Assembly (NCBI RefSeq): GCF_021653975.1
Contig: NZ_JAJKFK010000007.1
Span: 62,001 to 126,000 of the forward strand
DNA length: 64,000 nt
Direction of reading: 5' to 3'
From: Amycolatopsis sp. GM8
GTDB lineage: Bacteria; Actinomycetota; Actinomycetes; Mycobacteriales; Pseudonocardiaceae
A program made the position numbers and the translations under genes. Below are positions 12,033 to 20,769 of this stretch, in pieces. The notes under the pieces were generated by a model. That model was given only the letters and a program-made list of their open reading frames with translations, was not told the DNA's origin and searched no databases. How positions within the stretch are numbered: position 1 is the stretch's first letter; each line of letters opens with the position of its first letter.

Positions 12033-13034
12033 TCAGGCCCTCCAGCGCAGTCCGGCGGTCTTCACCGGAGCATCCCACAAGTCCACCATCTCATCGTCCA
12101 CTTTGAGCAGTGTGATGCTGATTCCCTGCATTTCCAGGCTGGTGATGTACGGCCCGACGAGCCGCCGTTCGACCGTGATGCCCCGCTCGGCGAGCAGGCG
12201 TTCGGCGATCCCGTGCGCAAGATACAGCTCGACCAGCGGAGTACCGCCCATCGAGTTCGTGAACAACACCACCCGATCGCCCGCACCGTAGGGTAGGTCC
12301 TCGACAACCGCGTTGATCATGCGCTCGACCAGCGCGTCGGCCGGTTCGAGCTTGATGCGCTCACGGCCGGGCTCGCCGTGAATACCGATACCGAACTCGA
12401 TCTCGTCGTCCGCGAGGTCGAAGCTGGGCTCCCCCACGTGCGGCACGGTCGGCGCGGTGAGTGCCACCCCGATCGAGCGAACCTGCCCGATCACCTTGCG
12501 CGCCAACGCTTCCACGGCGTCCAGCGAGTCCCCGCGGGCGGCGGCCGCGCCGGTGATCTTCTCCAGCAGGATCGTCCCGCCGACACCCCGGCGACCGGCG
12601 GTGAAGGTCGAGTCGGCGACCGCGACGTCGTCGTCGATCACGACGCTGCGCACGTCGAGCCCTTCGGCCGCGGCGAGTTCGGCGGCGGTTTCGAAGTTCA
12701 GCACGTCGCCGGTGTAGTTCTTCACGATCAGCAGCGCACCCGCCTCGCCGGTGGTGGCCGAGACCGCGGCCTGGATCGCGTCCGGTGTGGGCGAGGTGAA
12801 CACCGCGCCCGGCGCGGCCGCGTCGAGCATGCCCTCACCGACGAAACCGCCGTGCATCGGCTCGTGGCCGGAGCCGCCACCCGAGATGAGCGCGACCTTC
12901 CCGGCGACGGGCGCGTCGGCCCGGATCACCACATTCGGTTCGTACTGGACACGCACGAGGTCGGCGTGGGCGGCAACGAAACCCCGCAACGACTCGGTGA
13001 CCACATCGGCCGGATCATTGATGATCTTTTTCAT
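12033..13034 (-). CDS. dhaK: Dihydroxyacetone kinase substrate-binding subunit DhaK
   Basis: 333-residue subunit that binds dihydroxyacetone covalently as a hemiaminal on a histidine, His219 in GIGIHGEPG. The glycine-rich SGGGSGHEPMHGGFVG motif (51-66) contributes to the active site. The product dihydroxyacetone phosphate enters glycolysis. It is the first gene of dhaKLM; ATG at 13034 has GGAGG 8 nt upstream. The leader holds a direct GATCGAAG repeat that might bind a regulator. No regulator gene or glycerol dehydrogenase is adjacent. Confidence 0.95.
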   Translation of the reverse strand: MKKIINDPADVVTESLRGFVAAHADLVRVQYEPNVVIRADAPVAGKVALISGGGSGHEPMHGGFVGEGMLDAAAPGAVFTSPTPDAIQAAVSATTGEAGALLIVKNYTGDVLNFETAAELAAAEGLDVRSVVIDDDVAVADSTFTAGRRGVGGTILLEKITGAAAARGDSLDAVEALARKVIGQVRSIGVALTAPTVPHVGEPSFDLADDEIEFGIGIHGEPGRERIKLEPADALVERMINAVVEDLPYGAGDRVVLFTNSMGGTPLVELYLAHGIAERLLAERGITVERRLVGPYITSLEMQGISITLLKVDDEMVDLWDAPVKTAGLRWRA

Positions 13035-13095
13035 TGGCCCGCCTCCGTTGGCTTCGATCTCCGGTACTCTGTCTACCTTCGATCCTGCCCGCCCG

Positions 13096-14079
13096 CTAGG
13101 CGCCCGGCAGCGCGGGAAGCAGGCCCTTCACGACCGTCGCGGCCTTGCCACAGGCGTCGTCATTGCCCGCGTCGTCGTGAAAGTTGTCGTACTTGAACGA
13201 CACCACCTCGCCCTTACCGTCCCCCGTCGCGCGGTGTAGCCAGTCGATTGTGCACTGTCGCCCGGCGCCGGTCTCCAGCTTCTGGTAGCCGGTGACGCCG
13301 CCGCCCAGATCCACCGGCGCCGCCCCGTCGCGGGCGTCCGGCACAAGCCGGATGTCGTAGTCCAGATACGCGGTCGCGAGGCCACCCGACCACGTGCACC
13401 CGTGCAGCCCGTAGACCGACGACTTCGAGCCACGGCCGAGCACGTTCGTGACGAGACCCTCGTCGACGATCGCGCAGAAGTCGACGGCGACGAGCGACCC
13501 CGACGGCTGGGGCAGCTTGGCGGGGTTGTCGTGCAGGCGTTGCACGACAACCTGCAGCCCGCTTTGCGCGGCGCGGCAAGGATCTCCGCCGTCGTAGCCG
13601 ACGCGAACCGAGATGCCGTAGCCCGGCGTGTAGGAGGTGACGGCGGTGGCGGTGCACGAGTTGCCGTCCGGACCGTTGACGAGCAACGGCAGTCCGCCGA
13701 CCGCGCCGGGAGTGCTGCCGTTGGTGAGCGTGATGTCGTCGAACTGCAGGTGCAGCGACAGGTCCTTACCCCCGGCGTCCGTGAGATCGACGGAGCACTC
13801 ACCGAGCGCGGACGGGTCCTGCGAGCCTGCCCGGACCGTGCCGAGATCGGCCAGCGCCTGCGAGCCGAGCAGCGCGCACGGGTCGATGGTGCGCAGCGTG
13901 GCGAAGGAGACGGCTTCGTCGGTGATCGGACCGTCCGCCGCGGCGGACGCGGTCACCGTGGTCCGCGGGAAGTTCTGCCTGCCGAGATCCGGCCCGCAGG
14001 CCGTGCCCGTCGACACGATCAGCAGCGCGGCCAGGACCAGCACGAAACGAGGCCGGGCGGACCGGGCAGGAGAACGCAC
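13096..14079 (-). CDS. Putative lipoprotein with two DUF3558-like halves
   Basis: 327 residues. The N-terminus is basic, then hydrophobic (FVLVLAALLIVSTGTAC), giving a signal peptide with a borderline lipobox because Gly occupies -3. The mature part shows two similar halves, each with a DPCALL- or DFCAIV-type opening, a conserved Gly-Cys segment (GECSV and HGCTW), and later cysteines. This pattern is common in Pseudonocardiaceae surface lipoproteins of unknown role. GTG at 14079 is chosen because it begins the signal peptide; longer in-frame extensions look noncoding. It stands between dhaK and the symporter genes. Confidence 0.68.
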   Translation of the reverse strand: MRSPARSARPRFVLVLAALLIVSTGTACGPDLGRQNFPRTTVTASAAADGPITDEAVSFATLRTIDPCALLGSQALADLGTVRAGSQDPSALGECSVDLTDAGGKDLSLHLQFDDITLTNGSTPGAVGGLPLLVNGPDGNSCTATAVTSYTPGYGISVRVGYDGGDPCRAAQSGLQVVVQRLHDNPAKLPQPSGSLVAVDFCAIVDEGLVTNVLGRGSKSSVYGLHGCTWSGGLATAYLDYDIRLVPDARDGAAPVDLGGGVTGYQKLETGAGRQCTIDWLHRATGDGKGEVVSFKYDNFHDDAGNDDACGKAATVVKGLLPALPGA

Positions 14080-14125
14080 GCCTGCACCGTAACCGCACCG
14101 GCCTCGCCGAGTACGCCGAACCGTG

Positions 14126-14389
14126 TTATTCGGCGGGGGGCTCTTCCTCCGGCACCCGGATCGGGCGAACGAGCGCCCACAACACGAACAGCGCGGTGAA
14201 GATGAGCATGCCGATGCCGGCCCACAGGTTGATGTTGACACCCGCGGCCTTCGTGATGTCGGCGTCGTTGGTGAACGCCGCGCCCATGATCGTCAGGACG
14301 ATGCCGTACACGCCCGTCAGCAGGGCGATGATCAGCCGGATGTCGAACGCGCCTGCCTTGCGCGTCCGCGGCGTTGGTTCCGTTGCCAT
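14126..14389 (-). CDS. Small two-helix membrane protein, probable symporter partner
   Basis: 87 residues with two clear transmembrane segments (about 18-40 and 54-74), a charged Arg/Lys N-terminus and an acidic C-terminus ending EEEPPAE. It follows the SSS symporter gene by 13 bp on the same strand. Small two-helix proteins are commonly paired with symporters of this family and may stabilise or modulate them; that role is inferred from position only. Confidence 0.65.
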   Translation of the reverse strand: MATEPTPRTRKAGAFDIRLIIALLTGVYGIVLTIMGAAFTNDADITKAAGVNINLWAGIGMLIFTALFVLWALVRPIRVPEEEPPAE

Positions 14390-14402
14390 GACGGTCGTCC
14401 TC

Positions 14403-16103
14403 CTAGAAGGCGATGTTCAGCACGATGGTGATGGCCAGGGCGATACCGGCCAGCAGGACCGGGTTGCGGTACCAGCCCGCGTCGTCGCCCGTCGTCGAGT
14501 GCTCGCGCGTGGACTTCGGGGTGAGCGAGTACACGAGGCCGACCAGTTCGGTCTCGGGCTTCGGCTGCGTCGCGTAGGTGACCACGACGCTGACGACGAT
14601 GTCGACGACGAAGGCCGCGATGGCCGCGACGAAACTGGCGCCCTGGCCCGGCAGGCTGATCGTGCCGGTCTCGTTGAGCACGAACACCACGATCGCCGAC
14701 GCGGTCCCGAACACCAGGCCCGACCATCCCGCCGCCTTGGTCATCCGCTTCCAGAACATGCCGAGGATGAACGTGGCGAACAGCGGCGCGTTGAAGAACG
14801 AGAACAGGGTCTGCAGATAGTCCATCAGGTTCGAGTAGGTCGAAGCGATGAACGCCGTGCCGATCGCGAGGATGGTGGCGATCGCGGTGACGATCCGCCC
14901 GAGGTTGAGGTAGTACCCGTCCGGCCTGTTCTTCTTGATGTAGGTCTGCCAGATGTCGTAGGTCCACACCGTGTTGAAGGAGCTCAGGTTCGCGGCCATC
15001 CCGGCCATGAACGAGGCCAGCAGACCGGCGATGGCGACGCCGAGGATGCCGTTGGGCAGCACGTCGCGCATGAGCAACAGCAGCGCGTCGTTGAAGGTCG
15101 CGCCACTGGGCGCGCTCTGCCCGTCGAGCAGGGCCTGCTTGTTCTGGCCCATCAGCTCGGTCACGGTGACCGCGGCGATCATGCCCGGGATGATCACGAT
15201 GAACGGGATGAACATCTTCGGGAACGCGCCGATGATCGGGGTGCGGCGCGCGGCGGACATGCTCTTGGACGCCATCGCGCGCTGGACCTCGACGAAGTTC
15301 GTCGTCCAGTAGCCGAAGGACAGCACGAACCCGAGGCCGAAGACGAGGCCGAGCACCGAGAGGAAGTTGCTGGAGAACCCGGTCAGCTGGTTGCCGGGCC
15401 AGGAGTGCAGCTGCTCCGCACCGCCGGGGCTGCCGGTCACCTTGTCCATCAGGCCGCTCCAGCCGCCGACCTTGTACAGGCCGACGATGGTGAGCGGGAT
15501 GAGCGCGGCGAGGATGACGAAGAACTGCAGCACCTCGTTGTAGATGGCGGCGGAGAGGCCGCCCAGCGCGGTGTAAGTGAGCACGATCGCGGCCGCGATG
15601 ATGATCGAGACCCAGATCGGCCAGCCGAGCAACAGGTTGACGACGCTCGCCAGGAGGTACAGGTTCGCGCCCGCGATGAGGATCTGCGCGAGCGCGAAGC
15701 TGGCGCTGTTGACCCAGTGCGCGGCGGGCCCGAAGCGGCGGAGCATGAACTCGGGGACGCTGCGGACCTTGGAGCCGTAGTAGAACGGCATCATCACGAC
15801 GCCGAGGAACAGCATCGCCGGGACGGCGCCGATCCAGAAGTAGTGCGCGGTCGGCAGGCCGTACTGCGCGCCGTTGGCCGACATGCCCATGACCTCGATC
15901 GCGCCGAGGTTCGCGGAGATGAAGGCGAGCCCGGTGACCCAGGCCGGCAGCGACCGCCCGGACAGGAAGAAGTCGAGGCTGGTCGAAACCTGCCTTCGGG
16001 CCAGGTAGCCGATGCCGAGCACCAGCACGAAGTAGAACGCGAGCAACACGTAGTCGATCGCACTCGCATCAAGTCGCAGGTTCGCTGCGGCTAGGACATG
16101 CAC
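14403..16103 (-). CDS. Sodium:solute symporter (SSS family)
   Basis: 566-residue transporter with about 13-14 helices. The SSS core appears in ALGGLSAAIYNEVLQFF, and the SGRSLPAWVTGLAF segment after helix 1 is a family landmark. It is closest in character to galactose/glucose-type (SglT-like) symporters, though the substrate is not proven. GTG at 16103 is preferred over 16130 because GGAGGT lies 6 nt upstream. It is transcribed from a recognisable promoter with an embedded palindrome at 16166-16194, so substrate-controlled repression is likely. Confidence 0.9.
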   Translation of the reverse strand: MHVLAAANLRLDASAIDYVLLAFYFVLVLGIGYLARRQVSTSLDFFLSGRSLPAWVTGLAFISANLGAIEVMGMSANGAQYGLPTAHYFWIGAVPAMLFLGVVMMPFYYGSKVRSVPEFMLRRFGPAAHWVNSASFALAQILIAGANLYLLASVVNLLLGWPIWVSIIIAAAIVLTYTALGGLSAAIYNEVLQFFVILAALIPLTIVGLYKVGGWSGLMDKVTGSPGGAEQLHSWPGNQLTGFSSNFLSVLGLVFGLGFVLSFGYWTTNFVEVQRAMASKSMSAARRTPIIGAFPKMFIPFIVIIPGMIAAVTVTELMGQNKQALLDGQSAPSGATFNDALLLLMRDVLPNGILGVAIAGLLASFMAGMAANLSSFNTVWTYDIWQTYIKKNRPDGYYLNLGRIVTAIATILAIGTAFIASTYSNLMDYLQTLFSFFNAPLFATFILGMFWKRMTKAAGWSGLVFGTASAIVVFVLNETGTISLPGQGASFVAAIAAFVVDIVVSVVVTYATQPKPETELVGLVYSLTPKSTREHSTTGDDAGWYRNPVLLAGIALAITIVLNIAF

Positions 16104-16165
16104 CGGTGCACCTCCAGGAGTCAACACCATTCAACAAGAAACACCAGGATCAACCTGACGAGCGC

Positions 16166-16194
16166 ACATTACTACCTGGTAGTCCACCTGTGAA
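16166..16194 (-). promoter_or_regulatory. Promoter of the symporter operon with embedded operator
   Basis: On the minus strand TTCACA (16194-16189) and TAATGT (16171-16166) are 17 bp apart. A perfect 13-bp palindrome, ACTACC-T-GGTAGT at 16171-16183, lies in the spacer and touches the -10 element, where a bound repressor (GntR-like by appearance) would block polymerase. Confidence 0.6.
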
Positions 16195-16331
16195 CGCGCC
16201 CTGGGCGTCTTGACCGGGTTGAGACCGAAGTTGGTCAGAAGCCAACCGTGCGGAGGGCGCCGCGGCAACTCGAGCGGCGGTGGCGGCTCAGCGAACCCTG
16301 GAAATCCCCGGGCTTGTGGGAGACTCGGCCC

Positions 16332-16694
16332 GTGCCCACCGGCGATTCAGCACCGCAACTGCACACGGTCACGCCGCGGATGTTCGTCGCCGACCCCGCG
16401 GCCGCGGTCGTGTTTCTCCGTGACGTCTTCGGCGCGTCCGGCGAGTTCGATCCGGACCGGCCGGCCGAGGTCGTGATCGGCGATTCGACGGTGATGATCA
16501 GCGACGCGAGCGTGCGCGAGTTGTTCCCCGCCTTCCTCTACATCTACGTCGAGGACGCCGACGCGACGTTCAGGCGCGCGATCGACGCCGGCGCCGTCGC
16601 GCTGGAGGAACCGCTCGACACCCCGTACGGCGACCGGCGCGCGATGGTCCGCGACCCGTTCGGCAACGTTTTCCAGATCGCGAACCGGCGGTAG
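16332..16694 (+). CDS. VOC/glyoxalase-superfamily protein
   Basis: 120-residue protein of the vicinal-oxygen-chelate fold, with the typical end YGDRRAMVRDPFGNVFQIANR. A PhnB/bleomycin-resistance type role is possible. The GTG at 16332 has GGGAG 9 nt upstream. It precedes the hydrolase gene by 3 bp, so the two are probably co-transcribed. Substrate unknown. Confidence 0.75.
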   Translation: MPTGDSAPQLHTVTPRMFVADPAAAVVFLRDVFGASGEFDPDRPAEVVIGDSTVMISDASVRELFPAFLYIYVEDADATFRRAIDAGAVALEEPLDTPYGDRRAMVRDPFGNVFQIANRR

Positions 16695-16697
16695 GCC

Positions 16698-17477
16698 ATG
16701 GCGTACACGGTCCGGTATCTCGACGAAGGCAGCGGCGAACCGATCGTCATCCTCCCCGGCGGCATGAACGACCCCGGCGACTGGAAAGCCGTCGCCGCCC
16801 GGCTCACGGCGCGGTTCCGCGTCGTGCGCGTGCACCGCCGCCAGTACCGGACCGATCAGGACTTCGGCCGCCCGGTCACGATGGCCGACGAGGTCGAGGA
16901 TGTCCTTGCGGTCACAAAGGAAATCGGCCGCCCTGTGCTCCTCGTCGGCCACTCCTCCGGCGCGGTGCTCGCGCTGGAAGCCCTGGTGGCCGCGCCGGAA
17001 CGGTTCGCCGGCGCGGTTCTGTACGAGCCGCCGGTGGTCGTCGGCGAACCGCTCGGCGGCGAGGCGCTGGAGCGCGCCCGGGCCGCGGTAGCCGCCGGAA
17101 AACCTGGCAAGGCCCTCGAAATCTTCCTGCGCGACATCGTCCGGATGCCGGCGTGGCTGGCCGTACTGGCGAGGCTCGCCGTCCTGATCGTCCGGACGTT
17201 GCGCCCGCGGGTCGCGCGCCAGATCGACGACGCGGACGCCATCGACGCGCTGGGGGTGCGGCTGGACGCCTATGCGCAGCTCCAAATCCCGGCCGTGCTG
17301 CTCCGCGGCGATCGCAGCCCCGACCATCTACGTGAGCGGACCGAGGCGCTGGCACGGGTGCTGCCGCGCGTCGAGCGGGTGGTCGTGTTGCCTGGTCAGG
17401 CCCACGGCGCCAACGATCGTGCACCGGCCAAGGTCGCCCGCGTCATCGAAGACTTCGCCGGAAAACTGTTCGGATAA
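16698..17477 (+). CDS. Alpha/beta hydrolase
   Basis: 259 residues. The nucleophile is in VGHSSGAV (near residue 80), the acidic residue in LLRGDRSPDH, and the catalytic His in PGQAHGAND. The N-terminal IVILPGGMNDPGDW replaces the usual HG oxyanion motif with PGG. It starts 3 bp after the VOC gene and probably shares its mRNA. No substrate can be assigned. Confidence 0.8.
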   Translation: MAYTVRYLDEGSGEPIVILPGGMNDPGDWKAVAARLTARFRVVRVHRRQYRTDQDFGRPVTMADEVEDVLAVTKEIGRPVLLVGHSSGAVLALEALVAAPERFAGAVLYEPPVVVGEPLGGEALERARAAVAAGKPGKALEIFLRDIVRMPAWLAVLARLAVLIVRTLRPRVARQIDDADAIDALGVRLDAYAQLQIPAVLLRGDRSPDHLRERTEALARVLPRVERVVVLPGQAHGANDRAPAKVARVIEDFAGKLFG

Positions 17478-17557
17478 CCGTTTTTCCGGTAACGCGGGCA
17501 CGCTGACGGGCGACTTCTTCACGTCGAATCGCGTCCTTTCGTCTGCGGGAGCCAGGC

Positions 17558-18052
17558 ATGGCCGAGATCAACAAAGGAAGATGGACAGCCGAGATCGACG
17601 GTGACTTCGTCGTGTTCCTCATCGGACCGCGGCCGAACCCGCGCCATCCCCTCGCGTGGTGGCGGGACCTGGGCGGCCGCCGCGGGATGCGGCACATGCT
17701 GCAGCGGCTCAGCGCGGATCCCGACAGCGGCCTGCTCGGCTTCACGATGGGCTATCCCGTCATCGTCCAGTACTGGCGCAGTTTCGAACATCTCGAAGCA
17801 TTCGCCGCCAACACCGGCGAATCCCACGCCAACGTCGAGAAAACGTACTGGCAGCGCGCGAGCCGCAACGGGCAGGCCGCCGGCATCTGGCACGAGACGT
17901 TCCTCGTCAAGGCCGGACAGTACGAAGCCGTCTACGGCAACATGCCGACGTTCGGGCTCGGTACGGCGCGCGGTATCGAGCTGAGACGAGCCGGCCGCAC
18001 GGCCCGGGAACGCCTGCGCGTCCACGCACCGGACGCCGCAGCCGAAAGTTGA
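17558..18052 (+). CDS. DUF4188 protein (monooxygenase-like)
   Basis: 164-residue protein recognised by GRWTAEIDGDFVVFLIG at the start, then PVIVQYWRSFEHLEAFA and the C-terminal GIWHETFLVKAGQYEAVY. Members have a ferredoxin-like dimeric alpha/beta-barrel shape and are often called monooxygenases, but catalysis is unproven. It lies 80 bp downstream of the hydrolase on the same strand and is convergent with the gene at 18174. Confidence 0.78.
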   Translation: MAEINKGRWTAEIDGDFVVFLIGPRPNPRHPLAWWRDLGGRRGMRHMLQRLSADPDSGLLGFTMGYPVIVQYWRSFEHLEAFAANTGESHANVEKTYWQRASRNGQAAGIWHETFLVKAGQYEAVYGNMPTFGLGTARGIELRRAGRTARERLRVHAPDAAAES

Positions 18053-18173
18053 GGCTCAGATACCCGACAGCCGTCGAACCTGGCGCAAATCGTAGATCAT
18101 CTGCGGCGATGTTGTCCGGGTCCGGCTGCTGCACCGACAACCGCCACGCTCCGCGTGGGCGATCCCGGTCCGG

Positions 18174-19019
18174 TCAGCGGAGCGCGGATTCGGCGATATG
18201 CAACAGCAGGCGCTCGTTGCCGCCGATGCTCACGCGGTCCCCTACCTTGGTGTCCGCGTCACCGGGGCGTCCCGGTCGCCACTCCAGCCAGGGTTGATTC
18301 AAAAGCGCGCCGACCGACCACTCACGCTCCTCGGCGCCGTCGAGCACGAGCACCCGGTCGGGCCGGTTGCCCTCGCTGACGAAGGTGCGCCACCGGACAC
18401 CGTCGTAGGGGCCGCCAAGGGTCACGATCCTCCAGAACCGGGTCCAGTCGATCGGCCACGAGGAAAGGGTCGGGCCGAGCAGGCTCGCCCACGACGGCTT
18501 GCCTCCGACCACTCGGGAGCTGTTCAAGGTGAACAGCGTCGCCCGCTTGCGACGCGGTGCGTTCCAGCCGTGCGGCAACGCGGCGGCCACGGATCGTGCG
18601 GACATCACGTAGAGCCAGTCGCCGAACCAGGCGCGGCCAATCCTCCGCCGCCACCATTCCGGCGGCGCCGCCGCAGACCCGTTCGGAGCGGCCGGGGCAG
18701 TACCGGAATGGGACGTCAGGGGCCCGGTCCAATGTGGAGTCGGGAACACGTAGTAGACCGGCAGCGGCGGCCCGGCCGGCGGGTTGACGTAGCGAGCCAG
18801 TTGGCGCGTGTCGATCTCCAGCACGTGATCGGTACCGCGCGCCTCGGTCGTCTTCAGCTCCAGCGCCAGGGACTTGCCTGGCCCGGACGCGGCCAGCCGG
18901 GGCAACTCGACCAGGACGTCCTCGCCAGAGACTGGCCACCACAACGCACCGTTGGGGAACCGGTTGGACAGATAGATGCTGGTCCAATGCTCCAGCGTCT
19001 TCTCCGGAATGGAACGCAT
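18174..19019 (-). CDS. Hypothetical protein with a PD-(D/E)XK-like N-terminal motif
   Basis: 281 residues, not recognised as a named family. The N-terminal 100 residues contain GEDVLVELPRL then SLALELKTTEA, giving a D...ExK arrangement on adjacent strands as in PD-(D/E)XK nucleases, followed by an acidic-basic helix (LEIDTRQLARYV). The remainder is Trp-rich (EWWRRRIGRAWFGDWLY, IDWTRFW). It lies about 100 bp upstream of the start-distal side of nucS on the same strand. A nuclease or DNA-interaction role is inference; the motif could be chance. Confidence 0.6.
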   Translation of the reverse strand: MRSIPEKTLEHWTSIYLSNRFPNGALWWPVSGEDVLVELPRLAASGPGKSLALELKTTEARGTDHVLEIDTRQLARYVNPPAGPPLPVYYVFPTPHWTGPLTSHSGTAPAAPNGSAAAPPEWWRRRIGRAWFGDWLYVMSARSVAAALPHGWNAPRRKRATLFTLNSSRVVGGKPSWASLLGPTLSSWPIDWTRFWRIVTLGGPYDGVRWRTFVSEGNRPDRVLVLDGAEEREWSVGALLNQPWLEWRPGRPGDADTKVGDRVSIGGNERLLLHIAESALR

Positions 19020-19119
19020 ACGACCCCCGTCACGGCTCGCGATTGACGGTGCACATGATGTCGCTACCAGGGGCTGTCAGCCAGTTCGGGCGCATACGAG
19101 GCCGATGGTGCCGTGAGGC

Positions 19120-19779
19120 TCAGAACAGCCGGAACTCGTCGCTTTCCGTGCCACGCAAGGCGTCGTAGTCCAGCGTCAGGCACCGGATGCCGCGGTCCTC
19201 GGCGAGTGTCCGCGCCTGCGGCTTGATCAGCTGCGCCGCGAACACGCCCTGCACCGGCGCGAGCAGCGGGTCCCGGTTGAGCAGTTCCAGGTACCGGGTC
19301 AGCTGCTCGACCCCGTCGATCTCGCCGCGGCGCTTGATCTCGACCGCGACCGTCGTGCCCGTGGCGTCGCGGCACAGGATGTCCACCGGGCCGATCGCGG
19401 TCGGATACTCGCGCCGCACCAGCGAGTAGCCGTCGCCCAGCGTCGTGATGTGCTCGGCCAGCAGCTCCTGCAGGTGCGCCTCGACGCCGTCCTTCTGCAG
19501 CCCGGGCTCGGCCCCCAGCTCGTGCTTGACCTCGTCGATCCGCTCTTCGATGCTGATCACGAGCTTCTCGCCGGCCTTGTTCTGCACCGTCCAGGTGTCG
19601 CCGTCCTCGATGAGCCAGCACGGCGGGCTCATCCAGTTCAGCGGCTTGTAGGCCCGGTCGTCCGAGTGGATCGACACCGACCCGTCGGCCTTGATGAGCA
19701 GCAGACGGGTCGCCATCGGCAGGTGGGCGGTCAGCCGACCGGCGTAGTCGACCTGGCAACGAGCGATCACGAGGCGCAC
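19120..19779 (-). CDS. nucS: Mismatch-specific endonuclease NucS/EndoMS
   Basis: 219-residue nuclease that cuts both strands at G:T, G:G and T:T mismatches and gives actinobacteria, which lack MutS/MutL, a mismatch repair route. The N-terminal DNA-binding domain starts [19 protein letters not shown]. The C-terminal PD-(D/E)XK catalytic core shows GPVDILCRD and [20 protein letters not shown]. The tail, ending EFRLF, resembles the hydrophobic sliding-clamp-binding end known in the family. It is divergent from the NUDIX gene. Confidence 0.94.
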   Translation of the reverse strand: MRLVIARCQVDYAGRLTAHLPMATRLLLIKADGSVSIHSDDRAYKPLNWMSPPCWLIEDGDTWTVQNKAGEKLVISIEERIDEVKHELGAEPGLQKDGVEAHLQELLAEHITTLGDGYSLVRREYPTAIGPVDILCRDATGTTVAVEIKRRGEIDGVEQLTRYLELLNRDPLLAPVQGVFAAQLIKPQARTLAEDRGIRCLTLDYDALRGTESDEFRLF

Positions 19780-19817
19780 CCGAGGAGGGTAGAAGACGCG
19801 TTCGGCACACTGATCGG

Positions 19818-20354
19818 GTGGATCCCATTCACCAGGTCAGCTCCCGCGAGGTGTATCGCAACAATTGGATGGTCGTGCGCGAGGACGGCATCCGGCGCCC
19901 CGACGGCTCCGCGGGCATCTACGGCGTCATCGACAAACCCCAGTACGCCCTGGTCATCCCGCTGGACGGCGACCGGCTGCACCTCGTCGAGCAGTACCGG
20001 TACCCGCTGGGCCTGCGCCGCTGGGAGTTCCCGCAGGGCACCGCCCCCGACCGCGCCGACGCCGAGCCGCTGGAACTCGCCGCCCGCGAGCTGCGCGAGG
20101 AAACCGGGCTCGTCGCAGGGAAAATGGAGGATCTCGGCCTGCTCGACGTCGCCGCCGGAATGTCGAGCCAGCGCGGCCGCGTCTTCCTCGCCACCGACCT
20201 GACCGAGGGCCCGCACGAGCGCGAGCACGAGGAACAGGACATGCGCACGGCCTGGTTCACCCGCGCCGAGTTCGAGCGCCTCATCCGGGCCGGAGAGATC
20301 ACCGACGCCCAGTCGATCGCGGCTTACACGCTGTTGTTGCTCAGGGAACGGTGA
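19818..20354 (+). CDS. NUDIX hydrolase, ADP-ribose pyrophosphatase-like
   Basis: 178 residues. The Nudix helix is [14 protein letters not shown], preceded by WEFPQGTAP; the spacing between Gly and Glu is longer than the classical box, as is common for this actinobacterial subgroup. It probably hydrolyses ADP-ribose or a related nucleoside diphosphate. GTG at 19818 lies 38 bp from the divergent nucS start, so both may share a promoter region involved in nucleotide-pool and DNA quality control. Confidence 0.87.
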   Translation: MDPIHQVSSREVYRNNWMVVREDGIRRPDGSAGIYGVIDKPQYALVIPLDGDRLHLVEQYRYPLGLRRWEFPQGTAPDRADAEPLELAARELREETGLVAGKMEDLGLLDVAAGMSSQRGRVFLATDLTEGPHEREHEEQDMRTAWFTRAEFERLIRAGEITDAQSIAAYTLLLLRER

Positions 20355-20365
20355 TTTCCGCAGCG

Positions 20366-20768
20366 ATGATGGCCGAGCGTCAACTGTCGTTCAAGGAAGC
20401 CATCAACACCGCACTACGGTCCGCGCCGGCGAAACGCGGCGGAGAGCCCTTTCGATGTGTTGCCGTGCGCGGTGAATCGCGACGCTCCGAACCACGAGGC
20501 CCCACACACCTGGCTGGATCGAACGCCGGCAGGACGGCCGGTCCTGACCGTCGAGGCCTGGCTCGGTCAGCCACGTGCGGTGATCGTCCAGCCGACGTCC
20601 CGTCACCTCGGCGTGCTCCGGGGGCTGCTCCGTCCCATCGGTACGGCTGGCAATCTCGTGAACGACGCACACCTCGCGGCGATCGCCGCCGAGCATGGTG
20701 CCGATGTCACCTCGTTCGATGTGGACTTCACGCGGTTCGAGGGGCTGCGCGTAAACAGACCGGAGTGA
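20366..20768 (+). pseudogene. Decayed vapBC toxin-antitoxin module
   Basis: A VapB C-terminus remains in one frame (from 20366: ERQLSFKEAINTALR, then KRGGEPFR). In a second frame a VapC PIN domain follows: DVLPCAVNRDAPNHEAPHTW near its start and NLVNDAHLAAIAAEHGADV, then SFDVDFTRFEGLRV near its end. The antitoxin lacks its DNA-binding N-terminus. The toxin lacks its middle third, including the second acidic region, and has lost one expected Asn/Asp position after DV. It lies immediately after the NUDIX stop. Toxin activity is unlikely. Confidence 0.7.
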
Positions 20769-20769
20769 C

